Shown piece after piece: positions 1-8,181 of a stretch of 64,000 nucleotides of DNA. The stretch's first letter is position 1; each line of letters starts with the position of its first letter. The stretch is taken from NCBI RefSeq assembly GCF_000022545.1, contig NC_012883.1:648276-712275 (forward strand), written 5' to 3'. The translations under genes and the position numbers were made by a program. The notes below the pieces were generated by a model. It was not told the DNA's origin. It did no database searches and worked only from the letters and a program-made list of their open reading frames with translations. Source of the DNA: Thermococcus sibiricus MM 739. GTDB taxonomy: Archaea > Methanobacteriota_B > Thermococci > Thermococcales > Thermococcaceae.

Positions 1-1
1 A

Positions 2-703
2 TTTGACACTGTGATAAGAATAGAGGATAACAAGCCCACAGGCCTTGATCCCATAAAGATGGTCGAAAAGGGCCTCTTAAAGGACTTTTATACTGCAGCC
101 ACAATAATTCAAACTATATATGGATTGGATCGCTCTCTCACAAATAAGCTCTATGCTGACATTCTAGAGGGCAAAGTTAAGAGTGTAAAGGATGCAGCTA
201 AGTCAGAAGAGCACTATGGAGAAGTCATAAGAGAAGCTTACACCTCACTCGACGATGTCTTCTTTGAGGGTGAACCTCCAGAACTCGGTAAGAGCATTTT
301 AGTTGACTTTGGAAGAACATATAACATAAGTATTGCTGGAATGGCATTTTTAATTCTCGCAGCGGCTGTTAAAGATAGGAGAAGCACGTTGATTGGAATC
401 GACGATGCAGCAGTTCTCTTCTACACAACTCCAGGGATTGCTGCTCTTCCCCTATTGACCCAGCCCATGAGGGGAAGGGTTACGGTTTTGGGCTCAAGAT
501 ACGTTGTGGAGAATATTCTCAACATACCTGGGCCAACTTTAGTGCTGTACAACGATCCCGATTTGCAGAGCATGATCTACGAAGCGAACGGCGCTCCTCA
601 GGGTGATATGAGAAAGCACGTTCTTAAGGGAGAGGGTGCGTTTATATGGAGAACAACGCAAACCTTAGAGGTCGAGTTTGGAAAGCTCCCGTTTGAGGGG
701 TAA
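2..703 (+). CDS. C-terminal part of an ATPase-like protein (5' end outside window)
   Basis: The frame is open to the left edge, reading F-D-T before the first GTG, so this is probably the 3' part of a longer gene and not a GTG-started one. About 230 residues are visible. A hydrophobic strand ending in acidic residues (TLIGIDDAAVL, near residue 128) looks like a Walker B strand of a HerA/VirB4-type ATPase, but no Walker A is visible here; it would lie upstream. The stop is 3 bp before the next gene, so the two are probably co-transcribed. The family assignment is a weak inference. That it is a real, partial coding sequence is well supported by length and codon use. Confidence 0.6.
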   Translation, partial: FDTVIRIEDNKPTGLDPIKMVEKGLLKDFYTAATIIQTIYGLDRSLTNKLYADILEGKVKSVKDAAKSEEHYGEVIREAYTSLDDVFFEGEPPELGKSILVDFGRTYNISIAGMAFLILAAAVKDRRSTLIGIDDAAVLFYTTPGIAALPLLTQPMRGRVTVLGSRYVVENILNIPGPTLVLYNDPDLQSMIYEANGAPQGDMRKHVLKGEGAFIWRTTQTLEVEFGKLPFEG

Positions 704-706
704 GGA

Positions 707-1528
707 ATGAAAATTACCGTGCTTTTTGAAAATCACGCCGGGTTTAAGAAGGGCCTCTTTGGGGCCCATGGATTTTCAGTTTTAGTTGAACACAAAGGAA
801 AGAATATTTTGGTAGATGCCGGAAGTGATGGAAAGGTTTTGCTCCATAATATAAAAGCCCTTAACATTTCACCCGAAGAAGTTGATGTAATATTCCTCAC
901 CCACGGCCATTACGACCACACTGGTGGGCTGGAAGAGTTTTTAAAGGCGAGAAAAAGCTCCATAGACATCTATGCTCATCCTGACGTATTCTTGAGAAGG
1001 ATCGCATTGAAACCCAAACGCAGGGAAATTGGAATCCCCTTTTCGCAAGAACATTTGGAAAAAATTGGCGCGAACTTTATACTAAAAGAGAAGCCCGTTA
1101 GGATATTTGATGAAATTTATACGAGCGGTGAAATAGAAAGAAGAACTTGGGATAGAGCAGTTGGTTACATTATAAGCGGAAAAAAACTAGTAAAAGACCC
1201 GCTAAGAGATGATATGGCATTGTTCATTGAGCTTGGAGATAAAATAGCCGTTATAAGCGGATGCGGCCACAGCGGTATTCTAAACATAGCGGAGCACTCA
1301 TGGAAGGTGATGAATAAGCCGATTTTTGCCTTGGTAGGCGGATTTCATTTAAGCGGGGCCAAGAAAAATATTTTGGAGGATGCAGTTAGAGGTATTAGAA
1401 CTTTTGGAGTTGAAAAGCTCTACCCTGGCCATTGCACCGGGTTTGATGGAATTTGTGCATTTATGAATGTCTTTGGAGACAAAGTGGAGCCTCTATATGC
1501 GGGAAAAGAGGTCAAATTTGTCCAGTAA
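707..1528 (+). CDS. MBL-fold metallo-hydrolase (COG1237-like)
   Basis: This 273-residue protein has the metallo-beta-lactamase metal site THGHYDHTGG at about residue 65. Later metal ligands are in SGCGHSG (about 185) and in the C-terminal region (LYPGHCTG). The arrangement, with an N-terminal ENHAG motif and the late GHCTG motif, matches the COG1237 group, to which archaeal dihydropterin-related hydrolases belong. The true substrate cannot be read from sequence. It follows the preceding gene by 3 bp, so an operon is likely. ATG start with GGGGTAAGG just upstream. Likely cytoplasmic, since no signal peptide is visible. Confidence 0.8.
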   Translation: MKITVLFENHAGFKKGLFGAHGFSVLVEHKGKNILVDAGSDGKVLLHNIKALNISPEEVDVIFLTHGHYDHTGGLEEFLKARKSSIDIYAHPDVFLRRIALKPKRREIGIPFSQEHLEKIGANFILKEKPVRIFDEIYTSGEIERRTWDRAVGYIISGKKLVKDPLRDDMALFIELGDKIAVISGCGHSGILNIAEHSWKVMNKPIFALVGGFHLSGAKKNILEDAVRGIRTFGVEKLYPGHCTGFDGICAFMNVFGDKVEPLYAGKEVKFVQ

Positions 1529-1558
1529 TCTTTTTTATCCTTATCTTTCTATCTAATT

Positions 1559-2362
1559 ATGGCGATTCGCATGTTGAGTATAGACCTATCTGGAAGGTTG
1601 GCCTTTACTACGGCATCGAGCAAGGGCATAGGCTTTGGTGTGGCTAGGGTTCTTGCTAGGGCTGGAGCTGATGTAATACTCCTTTCCAGAAACGAAGAAA
1701 ATCTCAAAAAAGCCAGAGAGAAAATAAAAGAAGAAAGCAACGTTGATGTGAGCTATATAATTGCGGACCTTATGAAGAGAGAAGAGCTTGAGAAAACGGT
1801 TAAGGAGCTGCAAAACATAGGAGAGCCAGATATGTTCTTCTTCTCCACTGGTGGGCCTAAGCCGGGCTATTTCATGGAAATGAGCATGGAGGACTGGGAA
1901 GGGGCCGTTAAGTTGCTCCTTTACCCGGCTGTGTATCTAACCAAGGCACTCGTCCCCGCAATGGAGAAGAAAGGCTTTGGAAGAATAGTTTACTCCACAA
2001 GCGGAGCCATAAAAGAGCCTATCCCAAACATAGCCCTCAGCAACGTTGTGAGGATTTCAATGGCAGGTCTTGTAAGAACTTTGGCCAAGGAGCTTGGACC
2101 GAAGGGCATAACTGTTAATGGCATTATGCCCGGCATTATAAGAACAGATAGAATGGTCCAGCTTGCAAAAGATAGAGCGAAGAGAGAAGGAAAGAGTGTT
2201 GAAGAGGCCCTCCAAGAGTACGCAAAACCAATACCCCTCGGTCGTCTAGGAGAGCCAGAGGAGATAGGTTACCTTGTAGCTTTCCTTGCCAGCGACCTTG
2301 GAAGCTATATAAACGGTGCAATGATACCCGTTGATGGCGGGAGATTAAACTCTGTGTTCTGA
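1559..2362 (+). CDS. SDR-fold protein with degenerate catalytic site
   Basis: This 267-residue protein has the short-chain dehydrogenase fold throughout: a cofactor loop TASSKGIGFG near residue 18 (first glycine of the usual TGxxxGIG replaced), FSTGGP in place of NNAG, and the C-terminal PVDGG motif. At the usual YxxxK catalytic site the sequence reads SNVVR, so Tyr is Ser and Lys is Arg. A known subgroup of ketoacyl-ACP-reductase-like SDR proteins shows the same loss of motif and tetrad, so a classical dehydrogenase activity should not be assumed. ATG start at 1559; an in-frame ATG at 1571 is the alternative. A T-rich tract follows the stop. Confidence 0.85.
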   Translation: MAIRMLSIDLSGRLAFTTASSKGIGFGVARVLARAGADVILLSRNEENLKKAREKIKEESNVDVSYIIADLMKREELEKTVKELQNIGEPDMFFFSTGGPKPGYFMEMSMEDWEGAVKLLLYPAVYLTKALVPAMEKKGFGRIVYSTSGAIKEPIPNIALSNVVRISMAGLVRTLAKELGPKGITVNGIMPGIIRTDRMVQLAKDRAKREGKSVEEALQEYAKPIPLGRLGEPEEIGYLVAFLASDLGSYINGAMIPVDGGRLNSVF

Positions 2363-2365
2363 TGT

Positions 2366-2381
2366 TTTTTCTTTTTATAGT
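2366..2381 (+). terminator. T-rich terminator after the SDR-like gene
   Basis: A run of T residues interrupted by single other bases begins 4 bp after the stop codon. Such tracts end transcripts in Thermococcales. No hairpin is needed or seen. Confidence 0.45.
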
Positions 2382-2533
2382 GGAACTGAGAAGTAGCTCT
2401 TGAAAGTGGTGTAATGAACTTGATGAAACGCTCTTTATCCTCTTGGAAGATCCCTTCTGAAAGGGAGGGGATGCAACCACTCTAAGGCAATATCGAAAGA
2501 TTTAAAAGTTTTTACTATTGGTGTATGTAATGA

Positions 2534-3826
2534 GTGGCACAAATGCACCTCACTCAAAAGAACCACTTGCGAGTGGGCAAGAAGACTTACAAGCTCCTCC
2601 GCATACTCACTCACCTATCTAAAGACTTGTATAACTTCACCCTATACGTGATTAAACAACACTACGAGTTGAACGGTTCATTCCTCCCATATGCCAAAGC
2701 TTATCACTTGGTCAAAAACAGTGAACCTATAAACTATTACCAAGTCAAGTGGCGCAGCAAACCATGAAAATTGTCGAGAGGAACTATCACTCCTTCTTCA
2801 GGCTTCTAAATGAGAGAAAAAAAAGGTAATTACAACAAGCCGATTCACCCACCAAAGTTTTTACCAAAAGATGGTCACTTTGTCCTAATCTTCCCGTACC
2901 AATCCTTCAGGGTGAAGGAGGATAAGGTTATTCTCACTCTCGGGCGAAACTTTGCGAAAAAATTTGGTGTAATGCACCTTGAAATCCCCCTCCCCAAGAA
3001 CATTAAAGGGCACAGGATAAAGGAAGTCCGAATTTTACCAAAGTATAATGCCCTCTGGTTCGAGGTTGAGTACGTTTACGAAGTGCAATCAGAGAAGAAG
3101 GATTTAGACCATTCAAAGTATTTGGCTATTGATTTGGGCGTTGATAATTTCGCCACTTGTGTAGAAACCATCGGGACGGCCTTCATTATTGAAGGCCGGT
3201 GGTTGAAGAGTTTTAACCGGTGGTGGAATAAAGAGAAGGCCTAAATTCAAAGCCAATACGATAGGCAAGGAATAAAGTTTGGGAAGAAAATGGCTTTGCT
3301 TTTGAGGAAGAGGAAAAATGTAATGAATAATTTCATGAATCAAGCCGTGAATTACATTATCAAGTACTGTTTGGAGAATAAAATCGGGAACATCGTGATT
3401 GGAGAGTTGAAGGAGGCGAAGCAAAGGGTTTTCCTAGGCAAGGTGAATAATCAGAACTTCCAATTCATCCCCTATGGGCTCTTCAAGCAAAAATTAAAGG
3501 CAAAGTGTGAATATTATGGGATTAACTTCATTGAAGTTAATGAAGCCTATACTAGCAAGGTTGATGCTTTGGCCTTGGAACCACTAGAGAAGAAGGAGGA
3601 GTATTGGGGGAGGAGGGTCTGTAGGGGTTTGTATCAATCCTCCACTGGAGTTTTGGTTAATGCTGACGTGAATGGTGCTTTAAACATTTTGCGTAAGGTA
3701 GCCGGCGATTCCTCCATTAGGGGGATAGCCGGTAGTGGCCGTGTGAACCGGCCAGTGAGAGTGAGGTTACTGGCAACAGGATGCCGAATGAACTCTCACG
3801 AAACCTCACCCGTTAGAGTGGGGTAG
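2534..3826 (+). pseudogene. tnpB: IS200/IS605-family TnpB, decayed
   Basis: Three reading-frame segments together make one TnpB/OrfB. 2534-2767 gives the N-terminal RNA-binding part (HLTQKNHLR..., Y-x-L-x-R-I-L). 2810-3244 carries the first RuvC motif AIDLGVDNFATC. 3290-3826 carries the second (VIGELKEAK) and third (NADVNGALNIL). The protein belongs to the subgroup without a four-Cys zinc ribbon. Breaks: a frame change near 2741-2746 (the frame QVAQQTMKIVERNY continues), a return at the A8 tract 2819-2826, and an in-frame TAA at 3242-3244 where the family has a polar residue. No tnpA is present. All three RuvC acidic residues survive, so decay is recent. Confidence 0.85.
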
Positions 3827-3883
3827 TTCACGAGAAATAACTAATGCGAAACCAATGTGGCCTACCCCACCCTAAAGGGTGAG
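3805..3883 (+). repeat. Inverted repeat at the IS605-type right end
   Basis: The end of tnpB (3805-3826, beginning CTCACCCGTTAGAG) and 3861-3883 are reverse complements over about 22 bp with about three mismatches, leaving a loop of about 34 bases. In IS200/IS605 elements the right end forms a hairpin that is recognised by TnpA, and it also overlaps the guide (omega/re) RNA of TnpB. The repeat is directly visible; the RNA role is inferred from the family. Confidence 0.6.
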
Positions 3884-3895
3884 GTTTTCGGAAGA

Positions 3896-3906
3896 AAATA
3901 TATAAG
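3896..3906 (+). promoter_or_regulatory. TATA box for scpB
   Basis: An A/T-rich box AAATATATAAG lies about 54-64 bp before the chosen scpB start, giving a predicted leader of about 30 bases. It lies just past the IS right-end repeat, so the insertion may have replaced the native upstream DNA. Confidence 0.4.
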
Positions 3907-3959
3907 AGGCAAAGGTTAATAATTCATAACTTAAAAATTATTTGCTTCGGGTGATGATC

Positions 3960-4532
3960 ATGGGCTTAATTGAGGACAAGGCTCTAGTTGAGAGTGCTTT
4001 ATTTGTATCTGGTAGGCCAATCAGTGTGAAAGAGATTTCAAAGGCTTTGGGAATAAAATCCCTTGATTATATCGAGAAGCTCATTGAGCTTATAGCAGCG
4101 GAATATGCAGAAAGGAACAGTGCTATAGAAATTGTGAGAGTTTTGGGGGACAAATATGTAATGCAGGTTAAGCAAGAGTATTCTCAAAGAGTAATTCAGT
4201 TAATGCCAAGGCCAGACCTGAGAACAGGGGAATTAAAGACTTTAGCCCTAATAGCTTACTTACAACCAATAGAACAGAGCAAACTTGTAAATCTTAGAGG
4301 GAGTCAGGTATATGAACATGTAAAACGTCTGCTGGAAATGGGCTTGGTATATGCGGAGCCCTATGAAAGAACAAAAATCCTTGGGACAACCCAAAAGTTT
4401 GCTGAGCTTTATGGGTTTCCCGAAAATGATCCATTGATAATAAAAGAGGCTTTCAAGAAAGTTGTACACGCAGAGTATTCTGATTTGATATCTAAAATTG
4501 AAAAGGAAAAAGAAAACAAAAACACTGGGTAG
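3960..4532 (+). CDS. scpB: Segregation and condensation protein ScpB
   Basis: ScpB is the winged-helix kite dimer that, with ScpA, bridges the SMC heads in the prokaryotic condensin complex. The protein shows the two tandem winged helices: residues 1-80 (ALFVSGRPISVKEISKALG) and the conserved core TGELKTLALIAYLQPIEQSK followed by GSQVYEHVKRLLEMGLV. Length of about 190 residues is normal. The frame is open from a TTG at 3942; the ATG at 3960 is chosen because GGTGATGATC lies directly before it, with ATG 3954 as alternative. smc and scpA are 12 kb away, so the three subunits are not in one operon here. A T-rich tract follows at about 4535-4565. Confidence 0.9.
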   Translation: MGLIEDKALVESALFVSGRPISVKEISKALGIKSLDYIEKLIELIAAEYAERNSAIEIVRVLGDKYVMQVKQEYSQRVIQLMPRPDLRTGELKTLALIAYLQPIEQSKLVNLRGSQVYEHVKRLLEMGLVYAEPYERTKILGTTQKFAELYGFPENDPLIIKEAFKKVVHAEYSDLISKIEKEKENKNTG

Positions 4533-4604
4533 TAATCTTTTATGTTGCTTCTTTTTCCTTTTCAGTAATATAGAGAAATTTTAGAGGTTTATCGTGGATT
4601 CAAA

Positions 4605-4616
4605 AACTTTAAATAC
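4605..4616 (+). promoter_or_regulatory. TATA box of the RPA operon
   Basis: ACTTTAAATAC preceded by an A-rich BRE-like CAAAA lies about 34 bp before the GGTGAG ribosome site at 4639-4644, as expected for an archaeal promoter with a very short leader. Confidence 0.55.
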
Positions 4617-4649
4617 CTGTTCTATTAATTACTATTTAGGTGAGTGTAT

Positions 4650-5711
4650 ATGACGGTTATAACTAAAGAAGAGATTGTAGAAAGAATAAGGCAAAAAACA
4701 GGCATGAGTAAGGAGGAGATAGAGCATAAAATCAGAGAAATAGCAAAAGTTAATGAAATATCCGAGCATGCTGCTGCTCTTTTGTTAGCAGAGGAATTTG
4801 GAGTAAAAACAGATGATGAAGGAGCTCCACTTATGCATATCTCCGAATTAGTTCCAGGTATGAAGGGTATTAATATAGTCGGAAGAGTTCTTCGAAAATA
4901 TCCAGTAAGAGAATATAAAAAGAAAGATGGATCTCAAGGCAGAGTTGCGGGTCTCTTAATCTATGATAATACAGGAAGGGCAAGGGTTGTTCTTTGGGAT
5001 CCTGAGATTTCAAAATATTATGATGATATTCAAGTTGGAAGCGTGATCAAGATAATAAATGCGGATGTGCGGGAAAGTCTCAGAGGCCTTCCAGAGCTTC
5101 ATGTGAGTTTCAGAAGTAGGTTAATAATAAATCCTGATGATCCAAGAGTAGAAGAGATTCCCCCAATTGAGGAAGTTAGGAGCTATAACTATACCAGGAA
5201 GAATATTGGAGAACTTATGGATGGAGAGAAGTTTGTTGAGATCAGGGGGACAATAGCCAAGCTTTATAGGATCATTGCTTATGATGCCTGCCCTCAATGT
5301 AGAAGAAAAGTTGACCATGATTCAGCAACAGACACTTGGATTTGCATAGAACATGGGGAAGTAAAACCAATAACAGCTACTATTCTTGATTTTGGGTTGG
5401 ATGACTCAACCGGATATATTAGAGTTACTCTATTTGGAGATGATGTTGTGGAGATCCTCGGTGTTGAACTAGAAGAAATAAGTGAGAAATTTAAAGAACT
5501 TATAAAAATGGGCATGACAGCACGGGAGGCAGGAAGAAAGCTGGCAGAAGATGAGTTCTACCATGTTCTTGGCAGAGAAATTTTTGTTAGGGGAAATGTG
5601 GTTGAAGACAGGTTCTTGGGCTTAATACTGAAAGCATCTTCTTGGGATGAGGTGGATTATAAAAGGGAAATTGAAAGAGTTAGAAAAGAACTTTTAAGGG
5701 AGGTAGAGTGA
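4650..5711 (+). CDS. rpa41: Replication protein A large subunit (RPA41)
   Basis: Large subunit of the euryarchaeal heterotrimeric single-strand DNA-binding complex used in replication, repair and recombination. It closely resembles Pyrococcus RPA41: an N-terminal helical segment (residues 1-55), an OB fold (about 65-165, with GRVLRKYPVREY) and a C-terminal OB fold holding a zinc site (CPQC...CIEH near 215-235), then the family-typical GREIFVRGNVVEDRFLGLIL. Length 353 matches the family. The ATG at 4650 is chosen over GTG 4644 because GGTGAG sits 5 bp upstream. It is the first of three genes with 1-bp spacing or overlap. Confidence 0.95.
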   Translation: MTVITKEEIVERIRQKTGMSKEEIEHKIREIAKVNEISEHAAALLLAEEFGVKTDDEGAPLMHISELVPGMKGINIVGRVLRKYPVREYKKKDGSQGRVAGLLIYDNTGRARVVLWDPEISKYYDDIQVGSVIKIINADVRESLRGLPELHVSFRSRLIINPDDPRVEEIPPIEEVRSYNYTRKNIGELMDGEKFVEIRGTIAKLYRIIAYDACPQCRRKVDHDSATDTWICIEHGEVKPITATILDFGLDDSTGYIRVTLFGDDVVEILGVELEEISEKFKELIKMGMTAREAGRKLAEDEFYHVLGREIFVRGNVVEDRFLGLILKASSWDEVDYKREIERVRKELLREVE

Positions 5712-5712
5712 T

Positions 5713-6084
5713 ATGGAAGAGGCACCTACTCAGATTAAAAGACGTAGACCTGCTGTAGAGAAGAAGATTTCTGAGATTGCCCCTGAGGATCTTAGAGTTT
5801 CGCTCATTGGCAAAGTGGTCAAAGTAGATAAAATAGATTACATCTTTTGGCTTGATGATGGAACAGGAGTTGTTGCAATAGAGTGCGAGGAGAACGTCTT
5901 ACCAAAAGTTGGACAGGTTGTAAGGGTAATTGGCAGAGTTATTAAGAATGAGGAAATCCACATATATGGTGAAATAGTCCAGGATTTTGATACTGTGAAT
6001 CTGGAATATCTTGAAGAGATTCAAGAACTTGAGAAAAAACTCCTCCCAAAAATTGAAAATGCTCTTGCGTGGTGGTTAGAATGA
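5713..6084 (+). CDS. rpa14: Replication protein A 14 kDa subunit (RPA14)
   Basis: Small subunit of the RPA heterotrimer. The 123 residues form a single OB fold: a basic N-terminal tail (KRRRP), then GKVVKVDKIDYIFWLDDGTGVV and the strand VGQVVRVIGRVI, ending in an acidic helix that in the Pyrococcus complex takes part in the trimer core. The ATG is 1 bp after the RPA41 stop and its own stop overlaps the ATG of the next gene, so translation of the three subunits is likely coupled. Confidence 0.93.
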   Translation: MEEAPTQIKRRRPAVEKKISEIAPEDLRVSLIGKVVKVDKIDYIFWLDDGTGVVAIECEENVLPKVGQVVRVIGRVIKNEEIHIYGEIVQDFDTVNLEYLEEIQELEKKLLPKIENALAWWLE

Positions 6085-6884
6085 AAAAGAGGTTGCCTTC
6101 TACTAGGGTCTATATAAAAGACATACTCGAAGGATTTTACGTAAGAAGTGAGGGGGACTTTGAGCCCAATTATCTGATCACGAAAGATGCTAGGAGAGTT
6201 TACAGAGCAAAGATTGTAGGCACTGTAGTTAGAGAACCGACTATTGCAGAAGATGAAACTTATGGTAAATTTCAGATTGATGACGGAACTGGAGTAATAT
6301 GGGTTCTTGGGTTTAGAGACGATACCAAGTTTATTCGACTGGTGAAAAGAGGAGACATTGTTCAGTTAATCGGTAAAGTTGGAGAGTGGAGAGATGATAA
6401 ACAAGTACTTGTTGAAGGGGTCACAAAAGTAGACCCTGAGATGTGGATACTTCATCGATATGAGACTTTAAGAGATAAGCTAAACCACATTAAAAACGCA
6501 AAATTGGCATTTGAAATTTACAACACATATGGTATTACGGCAAAAGCAAAGGTAATAGCTAAGAACAAGGGGGTACCCGAGGATTTACTTACAGCTATTG
6601 ATGAGCTTTATGCAGTAATAATGGAACAGAAAGCTGAAGAATCAGTGTTAGAAGAAGAATTATTTGAAGAAGAGACTAAGGAGGTTAAGGAAGGGATTGA
6701 AGAAGCTAAAAAAGCAGTTTTAGAAATTCTTAGATCAAAAGGAACAGCTGTATCTTTGAAATTCATTCAGAGAAAATTACAAGAGAAGTACGACCCTGAA
6801 ACCATTGAAGAAGCCGTTAGAGCGCTTCTAACAGAAGGAGAGATTTTTGAACCTGAAATTGGTTATTATCAGACTCTTGAGTGA
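6081..6884 (+). CDS. rpa32: Replication protein A 32 kDa subunit (RPA32)
   Basis: Third RPA subunit. An N-terminal OB fold (residues about 30-130, with YRAKIVGTVVREPTIAED and FQIDDGTGVIWV) is followed by an acidic linker rich in Glu (about 190-215) and a C-terminal winged helix (about 215-265), the usual RPA32 plan in which the winged helix contacts repair partners. The frame is open from GTG 6069, but ATG 6081 overlaps the RPA14 stop (ATGA) and gives a KKRLPSTRVYIKDIL start, so it is preferred. Last gene of the operon. Confidence 0.92.
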   Translation: MKKRLPSTRVYIKDILEGFYVRSEGDFEPNYLITKDARRVYRAKIVGTVVREPTIAEDETYGKFQIDDGTGVIWVLGFRDDTKFIRLVKRGDIVQLIGKVGEWRDDKQVLVEGVTKVDPEMWILHRYETLRDKLNHIKNAKLAFEIYNTYGITAKAKVIAKNKGVPEDLLTAIDELYAVIMEQKAEESVLEEELFEEETKEVKEGIEEAKKAVLEILRSKGTAVSLKFIQRKLQEKYDPETIEEAVRALLTEGEIFEPEIGYYQTLE

Positions 6885-6909
6885 CCTTTCTTTTAAAATT
6901 TTAAAAGGG

Positions 6910-7290
6910 TTAATACTGCCCTCTCATGGTTCTTATGATAGGATCATAGATCAGAGTTGATGTGATTCCATCCACTAACCGATAAAACTCACTTTTGCCC
7001 TTTTCTAGATCCATGTTTTCAATTCCGAGGAGTTCACATTTCCTTCCCAATATCCATCTACCTAAGACGATCTTTTCTTTTTCATCTTGCGTGATATCTA
7101 TCCTAATTAGGCCATATGGGATGTCAGCAGTCCACCAGTTTGCTTTGAAAGTAACTGTCCAGCCTAGTTCTTCAAGGGTGGTTGCTAACTTGTCCATAGT
7201 TTCACCAGGCCCATAAGGAGTTTTAAATGTGATCACAGCCCAGAGTTTGGGATTATCTAATTCTTTCTTAATCTTGTCTTTAAACTCCAT
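6910..7290 (-). CDS. Conserved hypothetical protein, 126 residues
   Basis: I do not recognise a named family. The protein is compact, soluble and alternates hydrophobic strands with helices (LWAVITFKTPYGPGETMDKL, LRIDITQDEKEKIVLGRW). There are no Cys clusters or membrane segments, and only one His-free catalytic-looking patch (TFKANWWTADIPYG). It lies 4 bp downstream of the lipid prenyltransferase gene on the same strand and is probably co-transcribed with it. Start ATG at 7290. Confidence 0.7.
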   Translation of the reverse strand: MEFKDKIKKELDNPKLWAVITFKTPYGPGETMDKLATTLEELGWTVTFKANWWTADIPYGLIRIDITQDEKEKIVLGRWILGRKCELLGIENMDLEKGKSEFYRLVDGITSTLIYDPIIRTMRGQY

Positions 7291-7294
7291 ATTC

Positions 7295-8134
7295 TCACAC
7301 TCCTTTCGTTATAGATCCCAATAAAAAACTAAATACTGCCAAGTATATAGCAATCTTCAACTTCTTTTGAACCCTTCCAGCAGTTTTAGGAGAAGGGTTT
7401 TTTAAAACTTCGTAAGCGGCCCATAAAATTATTCCATCAACGATTATTATAGGGAAATATCCAAGGCCGATTCCGGCTTTAACAGGAAGTAAGGATGCAA
7501 TTATAGTGGCAACGCTGAATATAACCCCAATTTTAGAGGAGCTTTCAATACCCCATACAATGGGGAGAGTTTTTGCTCCTTGGGCTTTATCTCCCTCAAT
7601 ATCTTCAATATCCTTGAAGATTTCTCTGGCAACATTTACCAAAAATGCACATAGAGCAAGATATCCAGCAAGTCCGATTTTACCAACAGCAATTGCTCCA
7701 TATATTGGAGTAATCCCAGTTAAGGTTGCCACAACTAGATTCCCAATAAATGGTTGGGGTTTGAGTTTTCGTGCATAGAGATACATTAACAAATAAGCAC
7801 CCAAGGCAAAGATAAATGCTTCAAAATTTATTAGGTAAGCGATAAGAATGGCCACCCCTCCAAGAGAAATGCCATATACAAGAGCAATATTCTTGGAGAG
7901 GGCCCCTCGAGGTAGAGGCCTATTTGGCCGGTTGATTTTATCTATTTCATAATCAAAATAGTCGTTAATGATGTTTCCCCAACTACATTCCAAGAACACT
8001 ACTAAAAAGATCAATAGGCTGGTTTTTATTGGGGGCAAATGGCCTAAAGCAACGGTAGCACCGAGAATACCAACTAAACCAGCGATGAGACAATTTATAG
8101 GTCTTAAAATCTCAATAAAGCATTTGAGTTCCAT
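7295..8134 (-). CDS. Digeranylgeranylglyceryl phosphate synthase (UbiA family)
   Basis: Membrane prenyltransferase that adds the second geranylgeranyl chain to geranylgeranylglyceryl phosphate, making the archaeal diether lipid core. Both Asp-rich metal motifs of the UbiA superfamily are present: NDYFDYEIDKINRPNRPLPRG (shortened here; about residues 57-77) and KDIEDIEGDKAQGAKTLP (about 172-189). Seven or eight hydrophobic helices are visible, and RPINCLIAG at the N-terminus is typical of the archaeal enzyme. The ATG at 8134 is chosen over GTG 8143 because AGGTG lies 7 bp before it. Its partner in G1P-lipid synthesis, egsA, lies at 22.3 kb. Confidence 0.9.
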   Translation of the reverse strand: MELKCFIEILRPINCLIAGLVGILGATVALGHLPPIKTSLLIFLVVFLECSWGNIINDYFDYEIDKINRPNRPLPRGALSKNIALVYGISLGGVAILIAYLINFEAFIFALGAYLLMYLYARKLKPQPFIGNLVVATLTGITPIYGAIAVGKIGLAGYLALCAFLVNVAREIFKDIEDIEGDKAQGAKTLPIVWGIESSSKIGVIFSVATIIASLLPVKAGIGLGYFPIIIVDGIILWAAYEVLKNPSPKTAGRVQKKLKIAIYLAVFSFLLGSITKGV

Positions 8135-8181
8135 TCGGAACACCTAATACCTAAGAGCATTGGAAAGTTAAAAAGGTTTTC

